DNA of 64,000 nt, from NCBI RefSeq assembly GCF_027531705.1, contig NZ_JAPZSP010000031.1, positions 1 through 64,000 of the forward strand, read 5' to 3'. Numbering within the stretch: position 1 is the first letter of the stretch; every line of letters begins with the position of its first letter. This DNA comes from Flavobacterium sp. (GTDB lineage Bacteria; Bacteroidota; Bacteroidia; Flavobacteriales; Flavobacteriaceae). The translations under genes and the position numbers were made by a program. Below, one piece after another: positions 17,021 to 24,589 of this stretch. A model generated the notes under the pieces. The model worked only from the letters and a program-made list of their open reading frames with translations, had not been told where the DNA came from and did not search any database.

Positions 17021-18301
17021 TTAATACCCAAATTTAGCTAAAGCAACGCTATCGAGTTCTTTTTTGAGAGGTTTGCTGTATTCTAAAAACTTAGGCAAAT
17101 GTCTTTTATCCATCGGAATGGAATTGGGTAATTTGAGTTTAAGAGCATCAACTTGAACGCCATTTTTCCAGAAACGATAACATACGTGCGGACCACTGGC
17201 AAGCCCTGTACTTCCTACTTTACCAATAATATCGCCTTGTCGAACACTCTGACCACGACGTACCATGATTTTGGACATGTGAAGATATTGTGTAGAATAG
17301 GTTTTGTCGTGTTTTACTTTTACAAAATTCCCATTTCCAGCGGTATAACCTGTTTGTTCTACAATACCCGCAGCAGTTGTCATGATTGGTGTTCCTGTTG
17401 GTGCTGCGTAATCGGTTCCACTATGAGGTTTCCAGCGAAGTTGTACTGGATGAAAGCGGTTTTTAGAAAAACGTGATGTTATGTTTACGAATTTCAAAGG
17501 TGCTTTTAAGAAATAATTTTTTAGCGCTTTTCCGTTTTCGTCGTAATAATCGACTTTGCTACTACTAGCATTAGGTGTGTATGGGAAAGCATATATTTTT
17601 TCGCCTTTGTATTCAAAAAAAGCAGCTCTTAGCGAATCGATTCCATCGTAAAGTGTGTCGTTTATATATCTTTCAGTAAAACTTAAGGCAAATTTATCGC
17701 CACGACGCAACTTGAAAAAATCGATTGACCAAGCATAAACTTTGGTTAATTTTTTAGACATAGAAGCGTCAATTCCTTCCTTTTTGAGTGTTGCAGCAAG
17801 TGAACCGTTTACTCTACCAGCAATTGTTCTTATTTTGAATGATAAAGGTCTTGATTTTTTGAATCCAACAACAGAATCGGTCAAATCAACCAAGTAATAA
17901 TCTAATCGATTGGGTTGGTAAATAAGATATTGAAGTTTGTGATATTTATTCTTAGAGCGCAAGCAAACATAAGGTCGCATAAAACGTACTTGTGTTGGAA
18001 ATGAATCTTTTACAACATCAATTATCTCAGCAACTTTTTTGCCATTAAGGTTTTGTTTTTTCAGAATTCTTTCAAAAGTATCTTGATGTCCAATTGTGTC
18101 ATAATGCACATTGAAATCGTCATATTTGAATCCGAAATCGACAATTGGTTTGCGCGGTTCAATATCTTCAATAATAAAATCTTCTTCGGCTTTTTTACAA
18201 GCAGAAAAAGAAAGAAGTAGAAGTAATATTAACGTTATTTTTTTCAAATAATTTTTAATTGCCACATTGTCAACAAGAAAAGACTTTTCTCTTGAAAGCA
18301 T
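17021..18301 (-). CDS. M23-family peptidoglycan endopeptidase (putative lipoprotein)
   Basis: 426 residues. A hydrophobic stretch at 20-34 ends in a lipobox-like SFSAC (Cys35). The C-terminal LytM/M23 domain has His293 and Asp297 in PHSGTDYAAP, QYLHMSKI with His341, and a GPHVCYRFWKNG segment. M23 enzymes cut peptide cross-links in the cell wall. In this protein the usual HxH zinc/catalytic pair reads HxC (His372, Cys374). I recall this variant from other Bacteroidota M23 proteins. The gene lies 36 bp downstream of the tryptophan dioxygenase gene and probably shares its transcript. Confidence 0.9.
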   Translation of the reverse strand: MLSREKSFLVDNVAIKNYLKKITLILLLLLSFSACKKAEEDFIIEDIEPRKPIVDFGFKYDDFNVHYDTIGHQDTFERILKKQNLNGKKVAEIIDVVKDSFPTQVRFMRPYVCLRSKNKYHKLQYLIYQPNRLDYYLVDLTDSVVGFKKSRPLSFKIRTIAGRVNGSLAATLKKEGIDASMSKKLTKVYAWSIDFFKLRRGDKFALSFTERYINDTLYDGIDSLRAAFFEYKGEKIYAFPYTPNASSSKVDYYDENGKALKNYFLKAPLKFVNITSRFSKNRFHPVQLRWKPHSGTDYAAPTGTPIMTTAAGIVEQTGYTAGNGNFVKVKHDKTYSTQYLHMSKIMVRRGQSVRQGDIIGKVGSTGLASGPHVCYRFWKNGVQVDALKLKLPNSIPMDKRHLPKFLEYSKPLKKELDSVALAKFGY

Positions 18302-18337
18302 TTTACGAAGTTAAGAAAAACGTGGCAAATAAAAAAA

Positions 18338-19252
18338 TTAGACGTCTTCTCCCCAGTTTTTTAATTCGTCTTCGCTCCAAAGTTCTGGAAAGAAAATTCT
18401 TCGTTGGTATTTAGGATGCATGTATTTTTTCCAATCGCTTCCGCCTGTTGCATCGCCATCACCAATATATTTTCGGGCTGCATTCAAATGTCCCATAACC
18501 CAAGTGATATTTACTGTTTTGTCGTAATGACGCATAGCCGCTACTAAATCAGCATCTTTTTGATCTTCTTCAGGTAATTGTTTGAATTTTTGCCAAAGAT
18601 TGATGGTATTGTATTCTTCCATATAACGCAAAAACTCTTCTTTATATTTTCTTTCGAATTCAAGAATTAAAAAAGATTTTTCGCCTGTTGTGTGGTCTTT
18701 TCCGGCCGCTTGCCAATAAAGATGCTCAAAAGCATGGGAATAAGGAGTATTTCTATCAATAGTTGCTCTGAAACGGTAATCGATAAGGTTGATTAAATCG
18801 GTTGAAGAAAATTCGATTAAACGATATTGTGCTGATTGAAATCCGCTGGCAGGCGTTAATGTGTTTCTAAATTTCATGTATTGCTCTATTTCCATTCCGT
18901 CGCCCATAATATCGAATGAAGTTGTAAGCATGTCGAAATAACGAGAAATTCGCATTAATCTTTCGGCAAAAAACTTGGTTTCGGGTTTTTCGCAATGGCA
19001 TACTTGTTTAATTTCCCAAAGAACCATTTTGAACAATAACTCATTGACTTGATGATACATAATAAAAACCATTTCGTCGGGCAAAATGGTTTTTTGAGTT
19101 TGCAGATTTAATAAAGCATCTGTTTGAATATAATCCCAATAGGTGATTGGTTTTGACCAAAGTAAACCTTCAAGATGTGTATTTGTATTTTGATTTATAG
19201 CATCAAATTTTTTTTCTAATTCAGAAATTAATTTTGTTGTTTGTTGGTTCAT
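18338..19252 (-). CDS. Tryptophan 2,3-dioxygenase family protein
   Basis: 304 residues. The family segments are visible: EMVFIMYHQVNELLFKMVLWEIKQV (catalytic His in YHQ), FRNTLTPASGFQSAQYR (Arg that binds the substrate carboxylate), and VMGHLNAARKYIG, whose His is the likely proximal heme ligand. The family opens the indole ring of tryptophan to N-formylkynurenine. The start overlaps the stop of the DUF3108 gene (TAATG), so translation is coupled. Tyrosine-breakdown genes lie directly upstream, which fits a catabolic role. Confidence 0.88.
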   Translation of the reverse strand: MNQQTTKLISELEKKFDAINQNTNTHLEGLLWSKPITYWDYIQTDALLNLQTQKTILPDEMVFIMYHQVNELLFKMVLWEIKQVCHCEKPETKFFAERLMRISRYFDMLTTSFDIMGDGMEIEQYMKFRNTLTPASGFQSAQYRLIEFSSTDLINLIDYRFRATIDRNTPYSHAFEHLYWQAAGKDHTTGEKSFLILEFERKYKEEFLRYMEEYNTINLWQKFKQLPEEDQKDADLVAAMRHYDKTVNITWVMGHLNAARKYIGDGDATGGSDWKKYMHPKYQRRIFFPELWSEDELKNWGEDV

Positions 19253-20025
19253 TATTTCATTTTTATTTTGAAAGAATTATTTAATCCTTTGAAAGATTCT
19301 AAATCGGCTTTTAGAGATCCAACTGCAAGACTTGCTTTAATTCTTATTGGTAATTTATTTTCATCGGCTGAAATCCAAACGGTTACACTTTCTTCTTCTT
19401 TAAAAACTCTTCCAGATTGAACTAAAGGTCTAAAAATCATGGTTGGAACAGTTCCAAATTTAGTTTCTATATCTTCATTACCAATATATTTTAGTTTGAA
19501 CTTAAACGTTTCATCATCAAAAAACATATCAGCAATAATAGATTCGCCCACTTTTAGCTTATCAATATTTGGATGGTTTCTCAAAAAATAAAAAGTTGAC
19601 AAAATATCTTGAACGTTTTCTGGTGTTGTAAACGTTTTTTCGGTTTTGTTTTTATAATCTTTAACTAAGATAGTGTTTTTGTCTTGGTTGAAAAATCCTT
19701 CTTGATTTTTTTTGTAACCACCTTCATCAATCTTTCTAACATATTGATAGGGTTTGCTGGTTACTTTGTCAAAATAACTTTCGTAATTATCTTCAACTTT
19801 AAAGAAAAATTTAGTCATACCAGTTGTATAACCTTTTCCAACAGCGTGAAAAACTTTTTTGTTGTTTTTTACAGCTTCTTTTACTTCAACAGTTGCATAA
19901 CCGGCTGTTACAACTCCGTAATGTATTCTAAATTTAAACCATTCGCCTACTTCAAAAGCAGATTGTTTTTGATTATTAAAACTTACAGTAACCAGTAATA
20001 GTGTTAATAAGAGAAAATTTTTCAT
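19252..20025 (-). CDS. DUF3108 domain protein (secreted)
   Basis: 257 residues with a short signal peptide (MKNFLLLTLLLVTVSF). The mature part is a single beta-rich DUF3108 domain: FEVGEWFKFRIHYGVVTAGYATVEV, DNYESYFDKVTSKPYQYVRKIDEGG and VWISADENKLPIRI near the end. Predicted periplasmic or outer-membrane associated; function unknown. The stop overlaps the tryptophan dioxygenase start. A full promoter lies upstream. Confidence 0.85.
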   Translation of the reverse strand: MKNFLLLTLLLVTVSFNNQKQSAFEVGEWFKFRIHYGVVTAGYATVEVKEAVKNNKKVFHAVGKGYTTGMTKFFFKVEDNYESYFDKVTSKPYQYVRKIDEGGYKKNQEGFFNQDKNTILVKDYKNKTEKTFTTPENVQDILSTFYFLRNHPNIDKLKVGESIIADMFFDDETFKFKLKYIGNEDIETKFGTVPTMIFRPLVQSGRVFKEEESVTVWISADENKLPIRIKASLAVGSLKADLESFKGLNNSFKIKMK

Positions 20026-20068
20026 TGTATAAATTTTATATTTTGTAAGTCTAATACAATTTCTGTTC

Positions 20069-20100
20069 CAAATGTACTAAAAACAAAAAAACTCCATCAA
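20069..20100 (-). promoter_or_regulatory. Promoter of the DUF3108-tryptophan dioxygenase operon
   Basis: On the minus strand TTG (20100-20098) and TACATTTG (20076-20069) are separated by 21 bp. The -33 element lies in the loop of the terminator at 20085-20118. Confidence 0.65.
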
Positions 20101-20230
20101 AAAATGACGGAGTTTTTATGCTATTAACCAACCAAAAAACTATAAATTATGAAAAATTTATAAAAATAACAGGGAACCACCCCTTTTATTTCTGATGCAA
20201 ATGTAAAACGTTTTTTTGATATATCATCAA
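20083..20230 (-). ncRNA. Candidate small RNA gene (orphan promoter to terminator)
   Basis: A complete promoter on the minus strand (TTG at 20230-20228, 22 bp, TACATTTG at 20205-20198) is followed after about 80 nt by the terminator at 20085-20118. There is no open reading frame worth the name in between. The predicted transcript is about 110 nt with a G/T-rich middle (TTTTTTGGTTGGTT). Confidence 0.45.
20085..20118 (-). terminator. Terminator with no gene directly upstream
   Basis: AAAAACTCC and GGAGTTTTT form a 9-bp stem with partly pairing loop shoulders; a T-run follows on the minus strand. It lies about 200 bp after the hppD stop codon and about 80 bp after an orphan promoter. Confidence 0.8.
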
Positions 20231-20272
20231 TAAAAAATCAATTTTAACATTTATTTCATAATTGAACACGTT

Positions 20273-20286
20273 CTACAACGTTGTAG
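20273..20286. promoter_or_regulatory. 14-bp perfect palindrome (possible operator)
   Basis: CTACAACGTTGTAG is a perfect palindrome 30 bp after the hppD stop codon and about 45 bp upstream of the orphan small-RNA promoter. It might be a dimeric regulator site. No T-run is present. Confidence 0.3.
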
Positions 20287-20315
20287 TTTGCGAAATGTTT
20301 AAGAAATGATGGTTT

Positions 20316-21476
20316 TTATAGTGTTCCCCTCAGCGCTTGTTCTCTTTCAATTGACTCAAAAAGTGCTTTGAAGTTGCCTGCTCCAAATCCGGTTGCGCCC
20401 ATTCTTTGAATTATTTCAAAAAATAAGGTTGGTCTGTCTTCCACTGGTTTTGTGAATATTTGTAAAAGATAACCATCTTCATCAGCATCAACTAAAATAG
20501 AAAGTTTTTGCAATTCTTTGATATCTTCTTTCATCATGTCTCTGTGAACACCTAATCTGTTCGGAATATCATCATAATAGGCTTGTGGTGGTGGTGGCAA
20601 GAATTCAACTCCACGAGATTTTAATCCAGCAACTGTTTTTATTATATCATCTGTTGCCACAGCAAGGTGCTGAACGCCTGAATCTTCATAAAAATCTAAA
20701 TATTCTTCAATTTGTGATTTTTTGTTTCCTTTTGCTGGTTCGTTAATTGGAAATTTAATTCTTCCGTTACCGTTACTCATTACTTTGCTCATTAAAGCTG
20801 AATATTCGGTGTGAATTTGAGTATCATCAAACGATAAGAAATTTTCGAATCCCATAACGTCTTCATACCATTTTACCCATTGGTTCATTTGTCCCCAACC
20901 TACATTTCCCACCATATGATCTACATATTTTAGACCTAGTGGTTCTGGATTATATTCTGATTTCCATTCTACAAAACCTGGTAAAAAGGCGCCGTTGTAG
21001 TTTTTTCTTTCAACGAAAATGTGAACAGTTTCACCATAGGTGTAAATTCCTGAACGAACTACTTCTCCGTGCTCGTCTTTTTCTACTGTTGGTTCCATAA
21101 ATGGTTTTGCACCACGTTTAGTAGTTTCTTCAAATGCAGATTTTGCATCTTCAACCCAAAGAGCAATAACTTTTACACCATCACCATGCTTGCGCAAATG
21201 ATCATTAATTGGTGAGCTACTGTTTAATGGAGTTGTTAGAACCAAACGAATTTTGTCTTGTTTCAAAACGTAACTTACAGAATCTTTAGAACCTGTTTCT
21301 AATCCACGGTATGCGTGCGATTGAAATCCGAAGGCTGTTTTGTAATAATGTGCTGATTGTTTTGCGTTACCAACGTAAAATTCAACATAATCTGTTCCTA
21401 ATAGTGGAAGAAAATCTTGTGCTCCACTGAATATTTTTTCTAGTCCGTAATCTACGGATTTTACTTCTTTACTCAT
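20316..21476 (-). CDS. hppD: 4-hydroxyphenylpyruvate dioxygenase
   Basis: 386 residues in two vicinal-oxygen-chelate domains. It converts 4-hydroxyphenylpyruvate to homogentisate in tyrosine breakdown. The iron ligands are visible: His in LKYVDHMVGNV, His in SGVQHLAVATDDI and Glu in TLFFEIIQRMG. The C-terminal GFGAGNFKALFESIEREQALRG closes the active site as in the family. Homogentisate dioxygenase lies 78 bp upstream on the same strand. A 7-bp x 4 array occupies 21489-21516, just 5' of the start codon. Confidence 0.96.
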   Translation of the reverse strand: MSKEVKSVDYGLEKIFSGAQDFLPLLGTDYVEFYVGNAKQSAHYYKTAFGFQSHAYRGLETGSKDSVSYVLKQDKIRLVLTTPLNSSSPINDHLRKHGDGVKVIALWVEDAKSAFEETTKRGAKPFMEPTVEKDEHGEVVRSGIYTYGETVHIFVERKNYNGAFLPGFVEWKSEYNPEPLGLKYVDHMVGNVGWGQMNQWVKWYEDVMGFENFLSFDDTQIHTEYSALMSKVMSNGNGRIKFPINEPAKGNKKSQIEEYLDFYEDSGVQHLAVATDDIIKTVAGLKSRGVEFLPPPPQAYYDDIPNRLGVHRDMMKEDIKELQKLSILVDADEDGYLLQIFTKPVEDRPTLFFEIIQRMGATGFGAGNFKALFESIEREQALRGTL

Positions 21477-21488
21477 TTTTGTTTTGTA

Positions 21489-21516
21489 TTAAGATGAAAG
21501 TTTTAAGAATTAAGAT
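21489..21516. repeat. Four-unit heptamer array 5' of hppD
   Basis: Four 7-bp units of consensus TTAAGAT (second unit diverged) lie 12 bp before the hppD ATG. Confidence 0.5.
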
Positions 21517-21554
21517 TCAACTTTATTCAAAAAATATTTTCTAAAAATTTATTA

Positions 21555-22715
21555 TTATTTATCCAACCAAGACAGGTAGTAGGTTTCATCAGCAATTTTC
21601 ATAGCTTCTTCTGTAACCATTAAAGGTTTGAATGTATCAACCATTACGGCTAACTCAAGCGTTTCTTTTTTACCAATACTTCTTTCTGCTGCTCCTGGGT
21701 GAGGTCCGTGAGGAATTCCTGCTGGATGAAGCGAAATATTGCCAGGTTTTACATCGTTTCTACTCATAAAATCGCCATCTACATAATATAAAACCTCATC
21801 GGCATCTATATTACTATGATTGTATGGTGCTGGAATTGATAAAGGATGATAATCGTATAGTCTTGGAACAAATGAACAAACTACAAAAGCTGAAGTTTCA
21901 AATGTTTGATGAACTGGTGGCGGAAGATGAATGCGACCTGTAATAGGTTCAAAATCGTGAATAGATAGTGCGTATGGATAATTAAAACCGTCGTAACCAA
22001 CTACATCAAATGGATGTGAAGCATAAACCATCTCGAAAATTTCATCTTTCTTTTTTACTTTAATAATAAAATCTCCTATTTCATTATTTGTTTCTAATTC
22101 ATATGGACGACGAATATCTCTTTCGCAATAGGGTGAATGTTCTAATAATTGTCCAAACCAATTTCTGTATTGTTTTGGTGTGTAAATTGGAGAATGAGAT
22201 TCGACAATAAACAAACGATTTTCTTCAGTATCAAAATCTATTTTGTAGATGATACCACGAGGAATGATTAGATAATCACCATATTTAAAGTCAAGATTTC
22301 CGTAGATAGTTCTTAATTTTCCTGATCCTTGATGAATGAAAATCATTTCGTCAGAATCAGTATTTTTATAAAAATAATCGGTTGTTGATTTTCTTGGAGC
22401 TGCTAAAACAATATGACAATCGGAATTGGTTAATACAATTTTGCGGCTTTCTAAGAAATCGTCTTGTGGTGCCACTTCAAAACCTCTTAATTTATAGGAC
22501 TGAATGTTGTTTGATTTTGCAATAGTTGGCGCAACGCTATATTGTGAACGAATTTCTTTTACTTGCGTTGGTCGTTGTTCGTGATAGGAATTGGTTGACA
22601 TTCCGTCGAAACCAACTGTTCCAAAAAGTTGTTCATAATACAAATCGCCGTTTGGTTTTCGGAATTGTGTATGTCGTTTTGGTGGAATGTTTCCAAGTTT
22701 GTGATAAAATGGCAT
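21555..22715 (-). CDS. hmgA: Homogentisate 1,2-dioxygenase
   Basis: 386 residues, slightly shorter than the proteobacterial enzyme but complete (MPFYHKLGNIPPKRHTQF to YLSWLDK). It opens homogentisate to maleylacetoacetate using Fe(II). The cupin segments with metal ligands are visible: LPPPVHQTFE, RLYDYHP and SLHPAGIPHGPHPGAAE. It lies upstream of hppD. The later pathway enzymes (isomerase, fumarylacetoacetase) are not in the window. Confidence 0.94.
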   Translation of the reverse strand: MPFYHKLGNIPPKRHTQFRKPNGDLYYEQLFGTVGFDGMSTNSYHEQRPTQVKEIRSQYSVAPTIAKSNNIQSYKLRGFEVAPQDDFLESRKIVLTNSDCHIVLAAPRKSTTDYFYKNTDSDEMIFIHQGSGKLRTIYGNLDFKYGDYLIIPRGIIYKIDFDTEENRLFIVESHSPIYTPKQYRNWFGQLLEHSPYCERDIRRPYELETNNEIGDFIIKVKKKDEIFEMVYASHPFDVVGYDGFNYPYALSIHDFEPITGRIHLPPPVHQTFETSAFVVCSFVPRLYDYHPLSIPAPYNHSNIDADEVLYYVDGDFMSRNDVKPGNISLHPAGIPHGPHPGAAERSIGKKETLELAVMVDTFKPLMVTEEAMKIADETYYLSWLDK

Positions 22716-22725
22716 TTTTCTTTTT

Positions 22726-22757
22726 GTTTAAAAGTTTAAAAGTATAAAAGTTTAGGA
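22726..22757. repeat. Four-unit octamer array 5' of hmgA
   Basis: Four 8-bp units of consensus GTTTAAAA (last unit degenerate) lie 10 bp before the hmgA start codon. The rest of 22758-22916 holds nothing I recognise. Confidence 0.55.
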
Positions 22758-22916
22758 GAACCTAACTTTCGTTAACACTCAAAAAGAATCAACTCATTCA
22801 GGATTTCTCTTGATGAGGAATTTTAAATGGATTAAAAGGTTGTCCCATTTTTTCATAAAACAAATATCGGGAAAATTTATTTTAGTTGATAAAAATTATA
22901 AAATATTTATAAAATG

Positions 22917-22957
22917 AAAAAGCATTAAAAAATGAAAAATCAAATTTTAATGCTTTT
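22917..22957 (-). terminator. Terminator after the amino-acid permease gene
   Basis: AAAAAGCATTAAAA and TTTTAATGCTTTTT form a 14-bp stem. A T-rich tract follows on the minus strand. Confidence 0.75.
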
Positions 22958-22977
22958 TAGAATAGCTGAAAATCTAT

Positions 22978-24450
22978 TTATTTTGGATTATTCAGATTGC
23001 TATTCTTTTTACTATATGCAAAATATATTATAAGCCCTAGCGCTAACCAAACGGCAAGTCTTAACCAGTTTGTCCAACCTAAACCATAAATCATCGCAAG
23101 ACAAACAACAACTCCTAATATTGGAACTAAAGGAACTAAAGGTGTTTTAAATTCACGTTTCATATCAGGTTCTGTTTTTCTCAAAACAATTACCGAAATA
23201 CAAACTAAAATAAAGGCAAATAAAGTTCCAATACTTGTCATATCACCAACAATGTCTCCAGGCACAAATGCTGCAAATAAACCTACAATAACTAAAATAG
23301 CAAGATTTGCTTTGTAAGGCGTTTTGAATTTTGGGTGTAAATCTCCGAATGCTTTTGGCAATAAACCGTCTCTTCCCATTGCATAAAAAACTCTTGATTG
23401 ACCAAGTAACATTACTAATATTACAGAAGTAAATCCGAATAAAATGGCAACTGTTACAAATTGAGCCAACCAACCATAACCTGGCATTGCAGAAGTAATT
23501 GCATTAGCAACTGATGCTTCTTTTCCACCAGTTCTAAAAAACTCTACTGATTCTAAACCCGTTAAAACATGAGCAAAAAGAATATATAAAATGGTACAAA
23601 TAGCTAGTGAACCTAAAATTCCGATAGGCATATCGCGTTTTGGGTTTTTAGTTTCTTGAGCGGCTGTACTTACTGCATCAAAACCAATGAATGCGAAAAA
23701 CACTGTTCCTGCTGCACCAAGTATTCCCATAATACCTCCAAAATTATGACCAACTCCGTGTTCGTCTGTAAAAATAGAACTTTCAGGAATATAAGGAGTG
23801 TGATTTGCTGGATTTATAAAACTCCATCCAAAAACGATAATCATTACAACAATTGCCACTTTTACAACAACAATAATTCCGTTTACAAACGCTGATTCTT
23901 GGGTTCCTTTTATTAATAATAAACTAATTACTGCTACAATAAACAATGCTGGTAAATTTATAATTCCAGTAACTCCATCTGCCGATGTTTGAAAGGGCGA
24001 ATGACATAATTCATAAGGAATCGGACTGGTATGGAGGACATTGACCAGCAGATTATTGAGGTATTCACTCCAAGCAATACCAACCGTTGCTGCTCCCACG
24101 GCATATTCAAGAATTAAATCCCAACCAATTATCCAAGCTAATAATTCGCCCATTGTTGCATAAGTATAAGTATATGCACTTCCTGAAATTGGAATAGAAG
24201 ATGATAATTCGGCATAACATAAACCTGCTAATGCACAACCAATTGCAGCAACTATAAATCCAATGGTTACTGATGGACCAGCATTTTGAGCTGCTGCCGT
24301 TGCTGTTCTAACAAAAAGTCCAGCTCCAATAATAGCTCCAATTCCAAGAGCGACCAATGACCAAGCAGTTAATGTTCTTTTTAATCCTTTTTCTGATTCT
24401 GATGCTTCTGCAAGCAAAATAGCCATAGGTTTTCTTTTCCAGATTGACAT
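22978..24450 (-). CDS. APC-superfamily amino-acid permease
   Basis: 490 residues with about 12-14 membrane helices. The first helices carry the APC signature LVALGIGAIIGAGLFVRTATAA, and the middle has FFAFIGFDAVSTAAQETKNPKRDMP, as in the cationic amino-acid transporter (CAT/YfnA) group. It imports amino acids; the exact substrate cannot be read from sequence. Its place beside the tyrosine and tryptophan dioxygenases suggests an aromatic substrate, but this is inference. A four-unit array lies 3 bp before the ATG. Confidence 0.9.
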   Translation of the reverse strand: MSIWKRKPMAILLAEASESEKGLKRTLTAWSLVALGIGAIIGAGLFVRTATAAAQNAGPSVTIGFIVAAIGCALAGLCYAELSSSIPISGSAYTYTYATMGELLAWIIGWDLILEYAVGAATVGIAWSEYLNNLLVNVLHTSPIPYELCHSPFQTSADGVTGIINLPALFIVAVISLLLIKGTQESAFVNGIIVVVKVAIVVMIIVFGWSFINPANHTPYIPESSIFTDEHGVGHNFGGIMGILGAAGTVFFAFIGFDAVSTAAQETKNPKRDMPIGILGSLAICTILYILFAHVLTGLESVEFFRTGGKEASVANAITSAMPGYGWLAQFVTVAILFGFTSVILVMLLGQSRVFYAMGRDGLLPKAFGDLHPKFKTPYKANLAILVIVGLFAAFVPGDIVGDMTSIGTLFAFILVCISVIVLRKTEPDMKREFKTPLVPLVPILGVVVCLAMIYGLGWTNWLRLAVWLALGLIIYFAYSKKNSNLNNPK

Positions 24451-24453
24451 ATT

Positions 24454-24482
24454 TTTTAGTTTTTAGTTTGGTTAGTTTTTAT
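24454..24482. repeat. Four-unit array 5' of the amino-acid permease
   Basis: Units TTTTAGT, TTTTAGT, then two diverged 7-8 bp units, beginning 3 bp before the ATG. Confidence 0.45.
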
Positions 24483-24589
24483 TTTATTTTTGAAAATTTC
24501 AATAAATCTTTAAAATCAAAAAAGATTCATGAAGGTTCCAAATATATCATTTTTTTAGTAAAAAAAGAAAAATACACTTGATGAAGAAT

